A DNA stretch of 64,000 nucleotides from Haloferula sp. BvORR071 (GTDB lineage Bacteria; Verrucomicrobiota; Verrucomicrobiia; Verrucomicrobiales; Akkermansiaceae). The stretch covers positions 230,280-294,279 of the forward strand of contig NZ_BATP01000023.1 in assembly GCF_000739615.1 (NCBI RefSeq), given 5' to 3'. A model generated the notes under the pieces. That model made no database searches, was not told the DNA's origin, and was given only the letters and a program-made list of their open reading frames with translations. The translations under genes and the position numbers were made by a program. Positions 53,159 to 61,430 of the stretch are shown one piece after another; within the stretch, counting starts at the first letter, position 1; every line of letters begins with the position of its first letter.

Positions 53159-54922
53159 ATGGATCAAGCCCCCAAGTTCACACGCCACGTCTGGGCCCAG
53201 CTCTGGCGCCTGATCCGCCCTTATTATTTCGGCCGCAATCCCGGCAAGGCATGGCTCCAGTTGGGATCCCTGATTGCCCTTTCCGTTGCCGTCACCGGGG
53301 TCGGGATCTGGTCCGGCTTCGTGATGAGCGACGTGATGAACGCGATGGAGAAGCGCGATACCCCCGCCTTCAGCGCGAGCCTGTGGATCTACCTGGGCAC
53401 CTTCGCCGCCACCATTCCCCTCGCGGCCTTCTACCGCTACGTCGAGGAACGGCTGGCCCTGAATTGGCGCGATTTCCTCGCCCGCACCCTTACCCTCCGC
53501 TACTTCTACAACCGCGCCTACTACCGCTTGCTCTCCCAGGAAGAGATCGACAACCCGGACCAGCGCATTTCGGAAGACGTGCGGAATTTCACCTCCACCG
53601 CGCTGTCCTTCTCCCTGATCGTGATCAATTCGATCATCCAGGTCGTGGGCTATTCCAGCGTGCTTTGGTCGATTTCAAAAATCCTGATGGGCGTCCTGAT
53701 CGGCTATGCGGTCTTCGGCACCTTGTTCGCCTACCTGATCGGCCGGCGCCTGATAGGCCTGAACTACCTGCAATACGAGCGCGAGGCGAACTTCCGCTAC
53801 AGCCTGGTGCGGGTGCGGGATAATGCGGAGTCCATCGCCTTCTACCGCGGCGAGCGCCGTGAGCTGCGCGACCTGCGGGCCCGGCTGGGTGGCGTGGTCG
53901 GCAACATGCTGGTGCTGATCCGCTGGAACCGGAACCTGACCTTCTTCACCACCGGCTACAATTCGCTCGCCCTGATCCTGCCGATGGTAATCGTCGCGCC
54001 GATGTTCATGCGCGGCGAAGTGCAGTTCGGCAAGATCGGCCAAGCCACCGCGGCCTTCGCAACTATCCTGGCGGCAGTGTCGCTGTTCATCACCCAGTTC
54101 GAGCGCCTGAGCACCTTGGCTGCGGGAATCACCCGTCTTGGTGGGCTGTGGGATTTCCTCGACGAGCGGGACGTGGAGGATGACTTCGAGGCGGAAAGTG
54201 ACCAGATCGAGATCGATGAGGAGCAGCGCACCATCATCCTCGAAGACCTGACCGTCTCCACTCCGGGCGGAGGCCGCGAACTACTACGCGACTTGAACTT
54301 CCGCCTGCCACCGGGCAAGAGCCTCCTGATCATGGGCGAGAGCGGCTCCGGCAAGAGCTCGCTGCTGCGGACCATCGCGGGACTCTGGACTTCCGGCGCT
54401 GGCAAGATCGGCCGCCCGCCCTATCGCAACATGATGTTCCTGCCGCAGCGGCCCTACATGGTTCCCGGCTCGCTGCGCGCCCAGCTGGAATATCCTGGCT
54501 CCGGGCGTAATACCGATGACGAGGAATCCCAGGAGGTACTCGAAACCGTCAATCTCCCGGATCTCGCCGAGCGCGTCGACGGCGACTTCGAGCGCGAGGC
54601 TGACTGGGCGAATATGCTCTCACTTGGCGAACAGCAGCGCTTGTCCTTCGCCCGCCTGCTGCTCAAGAAACCCGCCATCGCCTTCCTGGATGAATCGACC
54701 AGCGCGCTCGACGAACCGAATGAGGAACGGCTCTACCAGTACCTGCGCAAGCATCACTACACGTACGTCAGCGTCGGCCACCGCTCGACCTTGCTGCAGC
54801 ACCACGACTGGCTGCTGCGGATCGGCAAGGACGGGAACTGGGAACTCTTGAAGGCCGCGGATGCCCTGAAGGAGAAGGAGCAGAAGGCGCGCGAAGAGCT
54901 GGAAGCGGCGGCGGCAAGGTAA
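53159..54922 (+). CDS. ABC transporter, SbmA/BacA-like membrane part fused to ATPase
   Basis: 587 residues: an N-terminal SbmA/BacA-type membrane domain (about 20-330; FYRYVEERLALNWRDFLARTLTLRYF, NPDQRISEDVRNFTSTALS, FRYSLVRVRDNAESIAFYRGERRE) and a C-terminal ATPase with Walker A GESGSGKSS, signature SLGEQQRLSFARLL, Walker B IAFLDESTSALD. This arrangement (YddA/ABCD type) is used for peptides, fatty acyl or vitamin-like cargo. It follows the kinase by about 100 bp, and could be controlled by it, but there is no direct evidence. Confidence 0.85.
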   Translation: MDQAPKFTRHVWAQLWRLIRPYYFGRNPGKAWLQLGSLIALSVAVTGVGIWSGFVMSDVMNAMEKRDTPAFSASLWIYLGTFAATIPLAAFYRYVEERLALNWRDFLARTLTLRYFYNRAYYRLLSQEEIDNPDQRISEDVRNFTSTALSFSLIVINSIIQVVGYSSVLWSISKILMGVLIGYAVFGTLFAYLIGRRLIGLNYLQYEREANFRYSLVRVRDNAESIAFYRGERRELRDLRARLGGVVGNMLVLIRWNRNLTFFTTGYNSLALILPMVIVAPMFMRGEVQFGKIGQATAAFATILAAVSLFITQFERLSTLAAGITRLGGLWDFLDERDVEDDFEAESDQIEIDEEQRTIILEDLTVSTPGGGRELLRDLNFRLPPGKSLLIMGESGSGKSSLLRTIAGLWTSGAGKIGRPPYRNMMFLPQRPYMVPGSLRAQLEYPGSGRNTDDEESQEVLETVNLPDLAERVDGDFEREADWANMLSLGEQQRLSFARLLLKKPAIAFLDESTSALDEPNEERLYQYLRKHHYTYVSVGHRSTLLQHHDWLLRIGKDGNWELLKAADALKEKEQKAREELEAAAAR

Positions 54923-55011
54923 GGCCTTTCTATCTCTGAATATGGTGTGGGGCAGTATCCCGCCCCTAACTGGCCAGCTGCAGGAAGTGGTCCCGGCTCA
55001 GAAGCCCCAAA

Positions 55012-55228
55012 GGGGCGGCCGGGAGAAAGCCCAGGGTAAGCAAGCGCAGCGCGCGCAACCCTGGGTGAGCACCGCCAAACCCACGTCCCCTGAAGGGGGA
55101 CCAGGAGTAGGGTGACTCCCCACCGCCTTCTTATCCGCGACCTCCTTGCCTCCCTTCAGGAGGCCATCTCCTGCCGCAACAAACCAAGGCCGCGCTATCG
55201 CTTGCCTTGGGCTATCTCCCGGCCGCCT
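55012..55228. repeat. Inverted doublet of a palindromic intergenic repeat
   Basis: A unit of about 90 bp, GGCGGCCGGGAGA...AGCCCA...AAGC...GCG...TGGGT, then CCTGAAGG, occurs on the plus strand (about 55012-55103) and again, reverse-complemented, at about 55143-55228. Each copy has its own hairpins (CCCAGGGT/ACCCTGGG in the left, CCAAGGC/GCCTTGG in the right). Together they fill most of the 361-bp gap between the SbmA-like gene and the AraC gene. This is a BIME-like arrangement. The rest of the gap holds nothing recognisable. Confidence 0.65.
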
Positions 55229-55283
55229 CTTCTCGAGGCTTTGGAAAGAACCATCATCCTCCACCCCAAAACAAAAGGGCCCA

Positions 55284-55832
55284 TCAATCCACAAAAGCAT
55301 TCCCCGGTTGCCACCTCCCGCCAAACCGCCTCGATCCCCTCGCGCCTTGCGGCACATCAGGATTCGTCCAGCCCGGCTCCCAGCGGCCGGACCCATAGGA
55401 AAGCTCCGCCGGCACCTCGCCCACGGTCATCGTCACGAAAGTCAGGCCGGGTGCTGGCAGATTGCCGGCCGTTTCCGGGAGCTTGACGATCCGTGGGCGG
55501 CTCCTCCAGTCGCTGGGCAGCACTCCCTTCTCCGCTAGGAAGGCCTTGGTGAAATGGCTCAAGCTGCCGTAGCCCACTTCGCCCGCCACCTCGCTGATTT
55601 TGTGCTTCCCGCCGGAGAGTAGCTTCGCCGCCTGCTGGATACGGATTTCCCGCTGCCGGAGGCGGATCGTCTTGCCAGTGCGCTCGTGATAAAGGCGGCA
55701 GAGCAAAAAGCGGGTGATCCCGATTTCGAGTGCCAGAGCCGGTAGGTCGATCGGCTGGCCATAGTTCTTCTTCAACCAGCGGTCGACAGTCGCGGTTAGG
55801 AGCGCGTGTTGATCTTTCGAGAGACGGGGCAT
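55284..55832 (-). CDS. AraC-type regulator without a separate sensor domain
   Basis: 182 residues from the ATG at 55832. The AraC double HTH is at the N-terminus (LPALALEIGITRFLLCRLYHERTG, then KISEVAGEVGYGSLSHFTKAFLAEKG), unlike most AraC proteins, where it is C-terminal. The last 70 residues (TFVTMTVGEVPAELSYGSGRWEPGWTNPD) form an unrecognised tail that may sense or oligomerise. It diverges from the uptake ABC operon, and the 160-bp gap between them holds two direct copies of a 20-bp word, a likely operator. It ends in the repeat-rich gap. Confidence 0.75.
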   Translation of the reverse strand: MPRLSKDQHALLTATVDRWLKKNYGQPIDLPALALEIGITRFLLCRLYHERTGKTIRLRQREIRIQQAAKLLSGGKHKISEVAGEVGYGSLSHFTKAFLAEKGVLPSDWRSRPRIVKLPETAGNLPAPGLTFVTMTVGEVPAELSYGSGRWEPGWTNPDVPQGARGSRRFGGRWQPGNAFVD

Positions 55833-55895
55833 CGCCAGATGAAGTCGTTTCGGGGCGGCGGGAGATTACCTCGGAAGCACGCCACGGACCAAGCC

Positions 55896-55938
55896 AAAGT
55901 GCAACTCACCGCCACTTTAAAGTGCAATTCATCGCTAC
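55896..55938 (+). promoter_or_regulatory. Candidate AraC operator: two 20-bp direct repeats
   Basis: AAAGTGCAACTCACCGCCAC at 55896-55915 and AAAGTGCAATTCATCGCTAC at 55919-55938 agree at 17 of 20 positions. The three differences are all C to T and are spaced four bases apart. The 23-bp step places both on about the same face of the helix, as AraC dimers prefer. They lie 55 bp before the ABC operon start. Confidence 0.6.
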
Positions 55939-55992
55939 GTTTGGCGTTACAAAAAAATTGCAAATCTTGGGTCGCTACGGTCTTTTTCGGTC

Positions 55993-57162
55993 ATGAGGAC
56001 TTTTCCCTCCCTCCTGAGATTTCTAGGCGCCGCCGCCGTGGGCACCTTCCTTCTTGCTGGCTGCAAGCAGAAGAGCGTGCAGGCGGAGAAGACGGCCGAT
56101 GGTCTGACCAAGATCAAGGTCGGCTACATCGGCCTGACCTGTGAGGCCCCGCTCTACGTGGCCTACGAGAAGGGATACTTCAAGGAGCAGGGTATCGACG
56201 CTGAGCTGGTTAAATGCGAGTGGGGCGTGTTCAAGGATCTGGTTGGAATGGGCACCATCCATGTGGTCCAGCAGCCGATCATGGCCTTCCTCAAGCCGAT
56301 CGAAGAAGGTCTGGATGTGAAGCTCACGGCCGGCATTCACCGCGGCTGCCTGCGCGTCCAAGTGCCGCTCGGCAGCAGCATGAAGACGGTGCAGGACCTC
56401 AAGGGCAAGCGGATCGGCGTGCCCGGCATGGGCACCCCGCCCTTCATCTTCGCCAACCGCGTGCTGGGCGACAATGGCCTCGATCCCCGCAATGACGTGC
56501 AGTGGAAGGTCTTCCCCTCGGCCGAACTCGGCCTGGCTCTGGAGAAGGGTGAAATCGATGCGCTAGCTTGCTCCGAGCCGATCGGCCTGCTCCTTCTCTC
56601 GGAGAAGAAGGTCCAGAACATCGTCGACCAGACCACCGACGAACCCTACGCCTCGGAGTATTGCTGCGACGTGATCGTCAACGGCAAGTTCGCCGATGCG
56701 AACCCCGATGCCACCGCGGCGCTGACCAAGGCCATCATGAAGGGGGCCAAGTGGGTGGAGACCAATCCCCGCGCCGCCGCCAAGATGTCGGTGGAGAAGA
56801 AATACATCGCCTCCAATCCCGAGCTGAATGCCGACGCGATCAGCCGCCTGCGCTACGTGCCGAGCATCGAAGGCGGCAAGGTCGCCATCCGCGGCGCCGC
56901 GGAAGGCATGAAGCGTGCTGGCATCCTCAAGCCGGACATGGACATCGACGCCTCGATCAAGAAAATCTACCGCGAGTATCCGGGCGTGAACGACGAATGG
57001 ATCAAGGGCTTGGACATCGAGAAAGTCGCGATGGGGCAGGTCGAGAAGAACCAGTCGGAGCTGGTCCAACAGGAGCTCGCCACCATCGGCAGCCCGACCG
57101 AGATCAGGACCTGCTGCAACCCGGCCAACAAGGCTATGGCCTCCAAAACCACCACTCCCTAA
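55993..57162 (+). CDS. ABC uptake system substrate-binding lipoprotein (NMT1/SsuA/NrtA-like)
   Basis: 389 residues, a lipoprotein with lipobox LAGC (Cys24). The two-lobe SBP fold fits the NMT1/SsuA/NrtA group: KIKVGYIGLTCEAPLYVAYEKGYFKEQGIDAEL, DLVGMGTIHVV, DLKGKRIGVPGMGTPPFIFAN, EIDALACSEPIG. The substrate could be nitrate, a sulfonate, a pyrimidine precursor or another small anion. It is rich in Cys for the family, including two CC pairs (224-225 in YCCD and 374-375 in TCCN). First gene of a three-gene operon; the permease start is 7 bp after its stop. Confidence 0.82.
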   Translation: MRTFPSLLRFLGAAAVGTFLLAGCKQKSVQAEKTADGLTKIKVGYIGLTCEAPLYVAYEKGYFKEQGIDAELVKCEWGVFKDLVGMGTIHVVQQPIMAFLKPIEEGLDVKLTAGIHRGCLRVQVPLGSSMKTVQDLKGKRIGVPGMGTPPFIFANRVLGDNGLDPRNDVQWKVFPSAELGLALEKGEIDALACSEPIGLLLLSEKKVQNIVDQTTDEPYASEYCCDVIVNGKFADANPDATAALTKAIMKGAKWVETNPRAAAKMSVEKKYIASNPELNADAISRLRYVPSIEGGKVAIRGAAEGMKRAGILKPDMDIDASIKKIYREYPGVNDEWIKGLDIEKVAMGQVEKNQSELVQQELATIGSPTEIRTCCNPANKAMASKTTTP

Positions 57163-57169
57163 GCGAGCA

Positions 57170-58180
57170 ATGGCTGAGTCCTCCTCTTCTGTCGCCTCCG
57201 CCACCCCCGAAGCCGTCGCCGTAGCCCCGGCCCTGCGGAAGGGCCTGTTGGCGAAGATCGGCTTTCCCTTGGCCGTGGCAGCAGCTTACGGCATTCATGC
57301 TGCGGTCTCCAAGCAGGAGCCGGAGCTGGAGACCCGCAACTACACAATCTTCCTCGCCGGGCTCGGTGGGCTCGGCCTGCTGGCCGGCGCCTTGCAGCTC
57401 TTCCTCGGCGGCTTCCGCCGCTGGATGCAGGAGATGTGGCCGATCCTCTCCGCCGCCGTACTGGTATTCGGGGTGCTGGAGATCGTGACCACCGGAGTGC
57501 GCCTGCTGCCGCTGCCCTACTTTCCCAGCCCGCCGAAGATCCTGCAGAGCGCGATCCAAGACCGTGTGCTGATCTGGGAAAGCACTTATCACTCCTTGTT
57601 CCTGCTCATGCGCGGCTACCTGCTGGGCGTGGTGATGGGAGTCGTCACCGGTGTCTGTATCGGCTGGTTTAAGACCGCCCGCTACTGGGGCATGCCGGTG
57701 ATGAAAGTGGTCGGCCCGATTCCGGCCACCGCGTGGATTCCGCTGGCTCTGATCATTTCGCCCTCGGCCACCCTTTCGGCGATCGGCCTGATCGCGATCG
57801 CGGTGTGGTTTCCGGTGACCATGCTGACCGCCTCCGGCATCGCGAATACCCGCTCGTCCTATCTGGACGTGGCCAAGACCCTCGGCGCGAAGCCCTCCTA
57901 CCTGATCTTCCGTGTCGCCATTCCGGCCGCCATGCCGAACATTTTCCTCGGTCTCTTCATGGGCCTCGGTGCTGCCTTCCTCACCCTGGTGGTGGCGGAG
58001 ACGGTCGGCGTGAAGTCCGGCCTCGGCTGGTACCTCGGCTGGTCCCGTGAGTGGGCCGAGTATGGCAAGGTCTTCGCAGCCCTCGGGATCATGGCGATCT
58101 TCTTCTCCACGATCATGACCGGGCTCTTCGCACTCCGCGACCGTGTGCTGGTGTGGCAAAAAGGAACGATCAAATGGTAA
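57170..58180 (+). CDS. ABC permease of the NrtB/SsuC type with extra N-terminal helices
   Basis: 336 residues. About 100 N-terminal residues add two extra membrane helices (GFPLAVAAAYGIHAAVS and NYTIFLAGLGGLGLLAGALQLFLGG) before the usual six-helix permease. The EAA loop is DVAKTLGAKPSYLIFRVAIPAAMPN, which couples to the ATPase. It begins 7 bp after the binding-protein gene and overlaps the ATPase gene by 7 bp (58174-58180), so the three proteins form one importer. Inner membrane. Confidence 0.85.
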   Translation: MAESSSSVASATPEAVAVAPALRKGLLAKIGFPLAVAAAYGIHAAVSKQEPELETRNYTIFLAGLGGLGLLAGALQLFLGGFRRWMQEMWPILSAAVLVFGVLEIVTTGVRLLPLPYFPSPPKILQSAIQDRVLIWESTYHSLFLLMRGYLLGVVMGVVTGVCIGWFKTARYWGMPVMKVVGPIPATAWIPLALIISPSATLSAIGLIAIAVWFPVTMLTASGIANTRSSYLDVAKTLGAKPSYLIFRVAIPAAMPNIFLGLFMGLGAAFLTLVVAETVGVKSGLGWYLGWSREWAEYGKVFAALGIMAIFFSTIMTGLFALRDRVLVWQKGTIKW

Positions 58181-58968
58181 GCAGCCCCAGCCCTCAACAA
58201 GTCGCGGAAGGCTCCGCGCTGCGCGTCAATGGCGTGAGCAAGCGCTTCGTCTCGCCAGACCGCAGCGAGTTCACCGCGCTCGACAATGTTTCCCTCTCGG
58301 TAAAGGCCGGCGAACTGGTTTCGCTGGTCGGCCCCAGCGGCTGCGGCAAGTCCACCCTGCTGCGGATGATCGCCGGCCTCGAAACGCCGGACAGCGGCGA
58401 GCTGCTGGTAGGTTCCGAGCAAATCACCAAGCCCTGCGCCAGCCGCGGCCTGGTCTTCCAGGATCCGAATCTCTTCCCCTGGCTGACTGTGCGGAAGAAC
58501 GTCCAGGTCGGCCCCACCGCCCGTGGCGTGAAAGGCGAGACCAAGCAGGAAGTGGAGGACTTTATCCGCCTCGTTGGCCTGGAGAACTTCGCCGACGCCT
58601 TCCCGCATCACCTCTCTGGCGGCATGGCCCAGCGCGTCGCCTTGGCCCGCGCCCTGATCAATCACCCGCAGATCCTGCTGCTCGACGAACCACTCGGTGC
58701 GCTCGATGCCTTCACCCGCATGCGCATGCAGGATGAAGTGCTGCGCCTCTGGCAGGCCCGCGGCACGACCATGGTCTTCGTGACCCACGACATCGACGAG
58801 GCGATCTACATGAGCACCCGGATCGTGATCATGACCCCGCGCCCCGGCCGCATCGAGGAGATCATCCCCGTCGAACTGGAGCGTCCGCGCGACCGCAGTT
58901 CACAGGAGTTCCTCGAGCTGCGCGGACGAATCCTGAAGATGCTGCACTTCGCCGGAGACCAGCATTGA
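58174..58968 (+). CDS. ABC importer ATP-binding protein (SsuB/NrtD-like)
   Basis: 264 residues from the ATG at 58174, overlapping the permease stop. Walker A GPSGCGKST, Q-loop VFQDPNLFPWL, signature LSGGMAQR, Walker B ILLLDEPLGALDAF, and the H-loop VFVTHDIDEAIYM are all present. This is the energy module for the binding protein and permease just upstream. The Q-loop and length are typical of nitrate/sulfonate/taurine importers. Cytoplasmic, membrane-associated. Confidence 0.93.
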   Translation: MVSSPSPQQVAEGSALRVNGVSKRFVSPDRSEFTALDNVSLSVKAGELVSLVGPSGCGKSTLLRMIAGLETPDSGELLVGSEQITKPCASRGLVFQDPNLFPWLTVRKNVQVGPTARGVKGETKQEVEDFIRLVGLENFADAFPHHLSGGMAQRVALARALINHPQILLLDEPLGALDAFTRMRMQDEVLRLWQARGTTMVFVTHDIDEAIYMSTRIVIMTPRPGRIEEIIPVELERPRDRSSQEFLELRGRILKMLHFAGDQH

Positions 58969-59014
58969 AGGCCGGAGCTCGGGCAGGAATGATCTGCCCC
59001 AAGCTCCCCTTTTC

Positions 59015-59533
59015 ATGAGCAGCAGCGACCGCTCAACCGACACGCGCCCACCCAGCCGGGACAAACGCAGCAAGGGCCGCAGGCTCCACCCCGCGTTGCG
59101 ATCCATCGCGCTGTGTATCGGTTGGATCGTCACGGGCGGAGCCCTCGGCTACGGCGTACTCTTCCTGTGGATCGATTGGAACTTGTTCGACTTCAATCCC
59201 AAGTTCGACGCCACCTACGCAGGCCCCATCGCCGCGATCCTGATCGCCTTGGCAGGGTGCGCAGGCTTGGCCCTCGCCAGTAAAGACTGGGGCAGCCGGA
59301 TCGTCTCCCTCCTTGTCTGCCTCCTACTGATTGCTCTCGGTGCCAATTTTCTTCCACCGGATCATGTCACTCACGGCTTTCTCGGCAGAAGCACACCGAC
59401 ACCGTTCTGGTTTCGGAGCAGCTTGGCGATGACCCTCTGCCTTCCCTTCGGCTTATGGCTCCGCTGGCCCTTGCATTTCTGGCTCCTCTCGATCCGCGAG
59501 CGCAGGATGCCTCATCCTCCGGTGATCACTTGA
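59015..59533 (+). CDS. Hypothetical four-helix membrane protein
   Basis: 172 residues. A basic N-terminal tail (PPSRDKRSKGRRLHP) precedes about four membrane helices (IALCIGWIVTGGALGYGVLFLWI, AGPIAAILIALAGCAGLALA, IVSLLVCLLLIALGANF, SSLAMTLCLPFGLWL). No family recognised. It starts 46 bp after the ATPase gene and may be read from the same transcript. Its end overlaps the convergent gene at 59526 by 8 bp. Confidence 0.6.
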   Translation: MSSSDRSTDTRPPSRDKRSKGRRLHPALRSIALCIGWIVTGGALGYGVLFLWIDWNLFDFNPKFDATYAGPIAAILIALAGCAGLALASKDWGSRIVSLLVCLLLIALGANFLPPDHVTHGFLGRSTPTPFWFRSSLAMTLCLPFGLWLRWPLHFWLLSIRERRMPHPPVIT

Positions 59534-60002
59534 CTCCCGCCTTCTTCTTCAGGAAGCCGAGCACCTTCGAGAAATCCACCGCCGGCTTGGCCTCCGGCTT
59601 CGCATCCGGCGCGGCGACCACGAAGACGACCCGCGAGGTCTTGCTCTCGGCGACAACGTTCGCGAGGTACATCCCCGGAGCGAGCTTCTTCTTGTCCATG
59701 GTCGCGTCCAGCTTCACCTCCTTCACGTTGTTCGCGAAGATGATCGCCGCCGGCTGGGCTTCTTCCACGCTACCATCTTCCTTACAAGGAAAGGCATTGA
59801 TGATGAGCATCGGCACTTCCTTCTCCAGTGACAACACCGCATCCGGCGCGACCGCCTTGTCCACTTGGGCGAAGATCTCGTTGCCTTCCTTCGCCACCGC
59901 CTTGGTGCCGCCGATTGTCACGTCGAAGGGATAGATGCTCGGGCGTTCCGCCGCCACGAGAGGCGCCGCCGTGCAAAACAAGAGCGCGAGGAGTTTCTTC
60001 AT
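59526..60002 (-). CDS. Small secreted hypothetical protein
   Basis: 158 residues from the ATG at 60002, with a signal peptide (MKKLLALLFCTAAPLVAAE). The mature part has beta-rich segments (SIYPFDVTIGGTKAVAKEGNEIFAQVD, AAIIFANNVKEVKLDATMDKKKLAPGMYLANVV) and ends in a Pro/Lys tail. I do not recognise the family. Convergent with the four-helix membrane protein; divergent from the PPOX gene at 60093. Confidence 0.65.
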   Translation of the reverse strand: MKKLLALLFCTAAPLVAAERPSIYPFDVTIGGTKAVAKEGNEIFAQVDKAVAPDAVLSLEKEVPMLIINAFPCKEDGSVEEAQPAAIIFANNVKEVKLDATMDKKKLAPGMYLANVVAESKTSRVVFVVAAPDAKPEAKPAVDFSKVLGFLKKKAGVK

Positions 60003-60092
60003 ACTCGCCAATTCATCATAGCCGCGAAGACGGAGCAAGACCTCTTGGCTATCCCGGCGTATCAATGGACCATTCGTCCCATCTGAACCATC

Positions 60093-60542
60093 ATGGCCCA
60101 GCCCCGACCAGAACCTGTCGATCCCGCAAAGCTTCCCGAACTCGCGCTGGCCACGATGAAGTCGGCGAAGTTCCCGATGCTCGCCAGCGATGACGCTGGT
60201 CAACCCCGCCTGCGCCCGGTCTCGCCGGTAAAGACGGATGGCTTCACCGTCTGGGTCGCTAACTTGCGCCAGTATCACAAGACCGTCGAGATCGCCGCCA
60301 ACCCGAAGGTCGAGCTCTGCTACCTCGATGGCGACCACCACCAGGTCCGCATCACCGGCACCGCGAATGCCGAGACCGATGCCGCACTGCTCGCCGCGAT
60401 CTGGGACAAGAATCCCCTCCTCCGCTCCTACCTCGGCACCCCGGACAATCCCGCGTTGATCGTTTACCGCATCGATCCCAACCGCGTCCGCTACATGCGT
60501 GAGTGGGCGCTGGAGTATCACGAAGTCCCTCTCAATCCATGA
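60093..60542 (+). CDS. Pyridoxamine 5'-phosphate oxidase-like flavin protein
   Basis: 149 residues of the split-barrel FMN-binding fold (PPOX family): FPMLASDDAGQPRLRPVSPVKTDGFTVWVANLRQYHKTVEIAANPKVELCYLDGD follows the family order of strands (quoted here as segments FPMLASDDAGQPRLRPVSP and FTVWVANLRQYHKT). Members use FMN, F420 or haem. No other cofactor clue is visible. The stop overlaps the next start (ATGA at 60539-60542), so the two are coupled. Confidence 0.75.
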   Translation: MAQPRPEPVDPAKLPELALATMKSAKFPMLASDDAGQPRLRPVSPVKTDGFTVWVANLRQYHKTVEIAANPKVELCYLDGDHHQVRITGTANAETDAALLAAIWDKNPLLRSYLGTPDNPALIVYRIDPNRVRYMREWALEYHEVPLNP

Positions 60543-61021
60543 AACGCCGTTCCTTCCTGCCCCTGCTTGCCTGCATGTCGGCTCTGCCCGCGTTGGCGGA
60601 GGATGATCCGAAGAAGACGAACCTCTTCTACAGCCCGCTATCCCTTTTCAAGGACTGCATCGTGCCGGTGATGGAGAAGCACTTCTCCGCGGAATGTAAG
60701 AACACCCTCCGCGGCTTCATTCTGCGAGGGGATAGCTCCAATGCTTTCCTGGAAGCCGATCAGCCTTCCAGCGAGGGACTATTACTGAGCGTAGCCGTGC
60801 GCGATGCGGACGAGATTCCCGCGTTCGAGGACAAGAATGAGCAGGAAGGCAAGCTGACCGTGCGCAGCGTCCGCTTCCCCGCCTTCCCACCCGGCCAGAA
60901 ACCCGAGGAAGCACAAGGCCTCGCCGTCTATCTCACCTACGGCGCCAATGCCGACAAGGAAGCGCTCGCGGCGATCGAGAAATGCATCGACGCGATCAAG
61001 AAGACCACCGGGCAGAAGTAG
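60539..61021 (+). CDS. Secreted hypothetical protein
   Basis: 160 residues from the ATG at 60539. The signal peptide is RRSFLPLLACMSALPALAE; the leading RR is not followed by a full Tat motif. The mature part has FYSPLSLFKDCIVPVMEKHFSAECK and LLLSVAVRDADEIPAFED. There are three Cys in the mature part, so disulfides are possible. No family recognised. Its stop codon is the first base of a hairpin (61021-61043). Confidence 0.62.
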   Translation: MKRRSFLPLLACMSALPALAEDDPKKTNLFYSPLSLFKDCIVPVMEKHFSAECKNTLRGFILRGDSSNAFLEADQPSSEGLLLSVAVRDADEIPAFEDKNEQEGKLTVRSVRFPAFPPGQKPEEAQGLAVYLTYGANADKEALAAIEKCIDAIKKTTGQK

Positions 61022-61043
61022 TCCGCACACGCCGTGTGCGGAC
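61021..61043 (+). terminator. Hairpin at the stop codon, no T-run
   Basis: A perfect 10-bp stem GTCCGCACAC/GTGTGCGGAC with a 3-nt loop. Without a U-run it may end or stabilise the mRNA rather than act as a full terminator. Confidence 0.45.
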
Positions 61044-61127
61044 GAAGCAGTTCTTGTCGCGGACTTCACTTGAGGCCCTCGGGGCAGTCCGCCGCTCCAG
61101 TAATCTTTTCTCTGCACCGCCTCTCCC

Positions 61128-61417
61128 GATCCCGAAGGGATCGAAGCAGCAGTAGCCGGGGGTTGAGCGAAGCGACACCCCCGGTAAATGGCCGGAAAGC
61201 ATGATTCGATCCCGGAGGGATCGCAGCGATCACCATCCCGCCGATCGTCGCCCCAAAAGGAAAGGGAGAGCACCGAGCACCCTACGGGATCACCATCCTC
61301 GAATCGCAAGCCGCTGCGATCCCTTCAGGATCGAGATCCTTCTTCGTCCGCGAACCGGGGGTGTCGCTCGTTCCTCGCTCAACCCCCGGCTACTGTCGCA
61401 ATGATCCCTTCGGGATC
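61128..61417. repeat. Palindromic repeat cluster, inverted doublet
   Basis: Four copies of a GATCCC-N3-GGGATC type palindrome lie at 61128, 61208, 61318 (one base off) and 61403. Two longer hairpins, built on CCGGGGGT/ACCCCCGG, lie at about 61154-61185 (plus) and 61354-61391 (minus, mirror image). The left half read on plus resembles the right half read on minus, so the block is a large inverted repeat of about 290 bp in the gap before manA. No gene is present in the gap (61022-61430). Confidence 0.75.
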
Positions 61418-61430
61418 AAAGACAGGCATA

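Noticed and set aside
57134..58159. Minus-strand open frame of 341 codons opposite the ABC permease, with many HHQ-type residues
   Set aside because: Complementary to membrane-helix codons; the composition is produced by the other strand.
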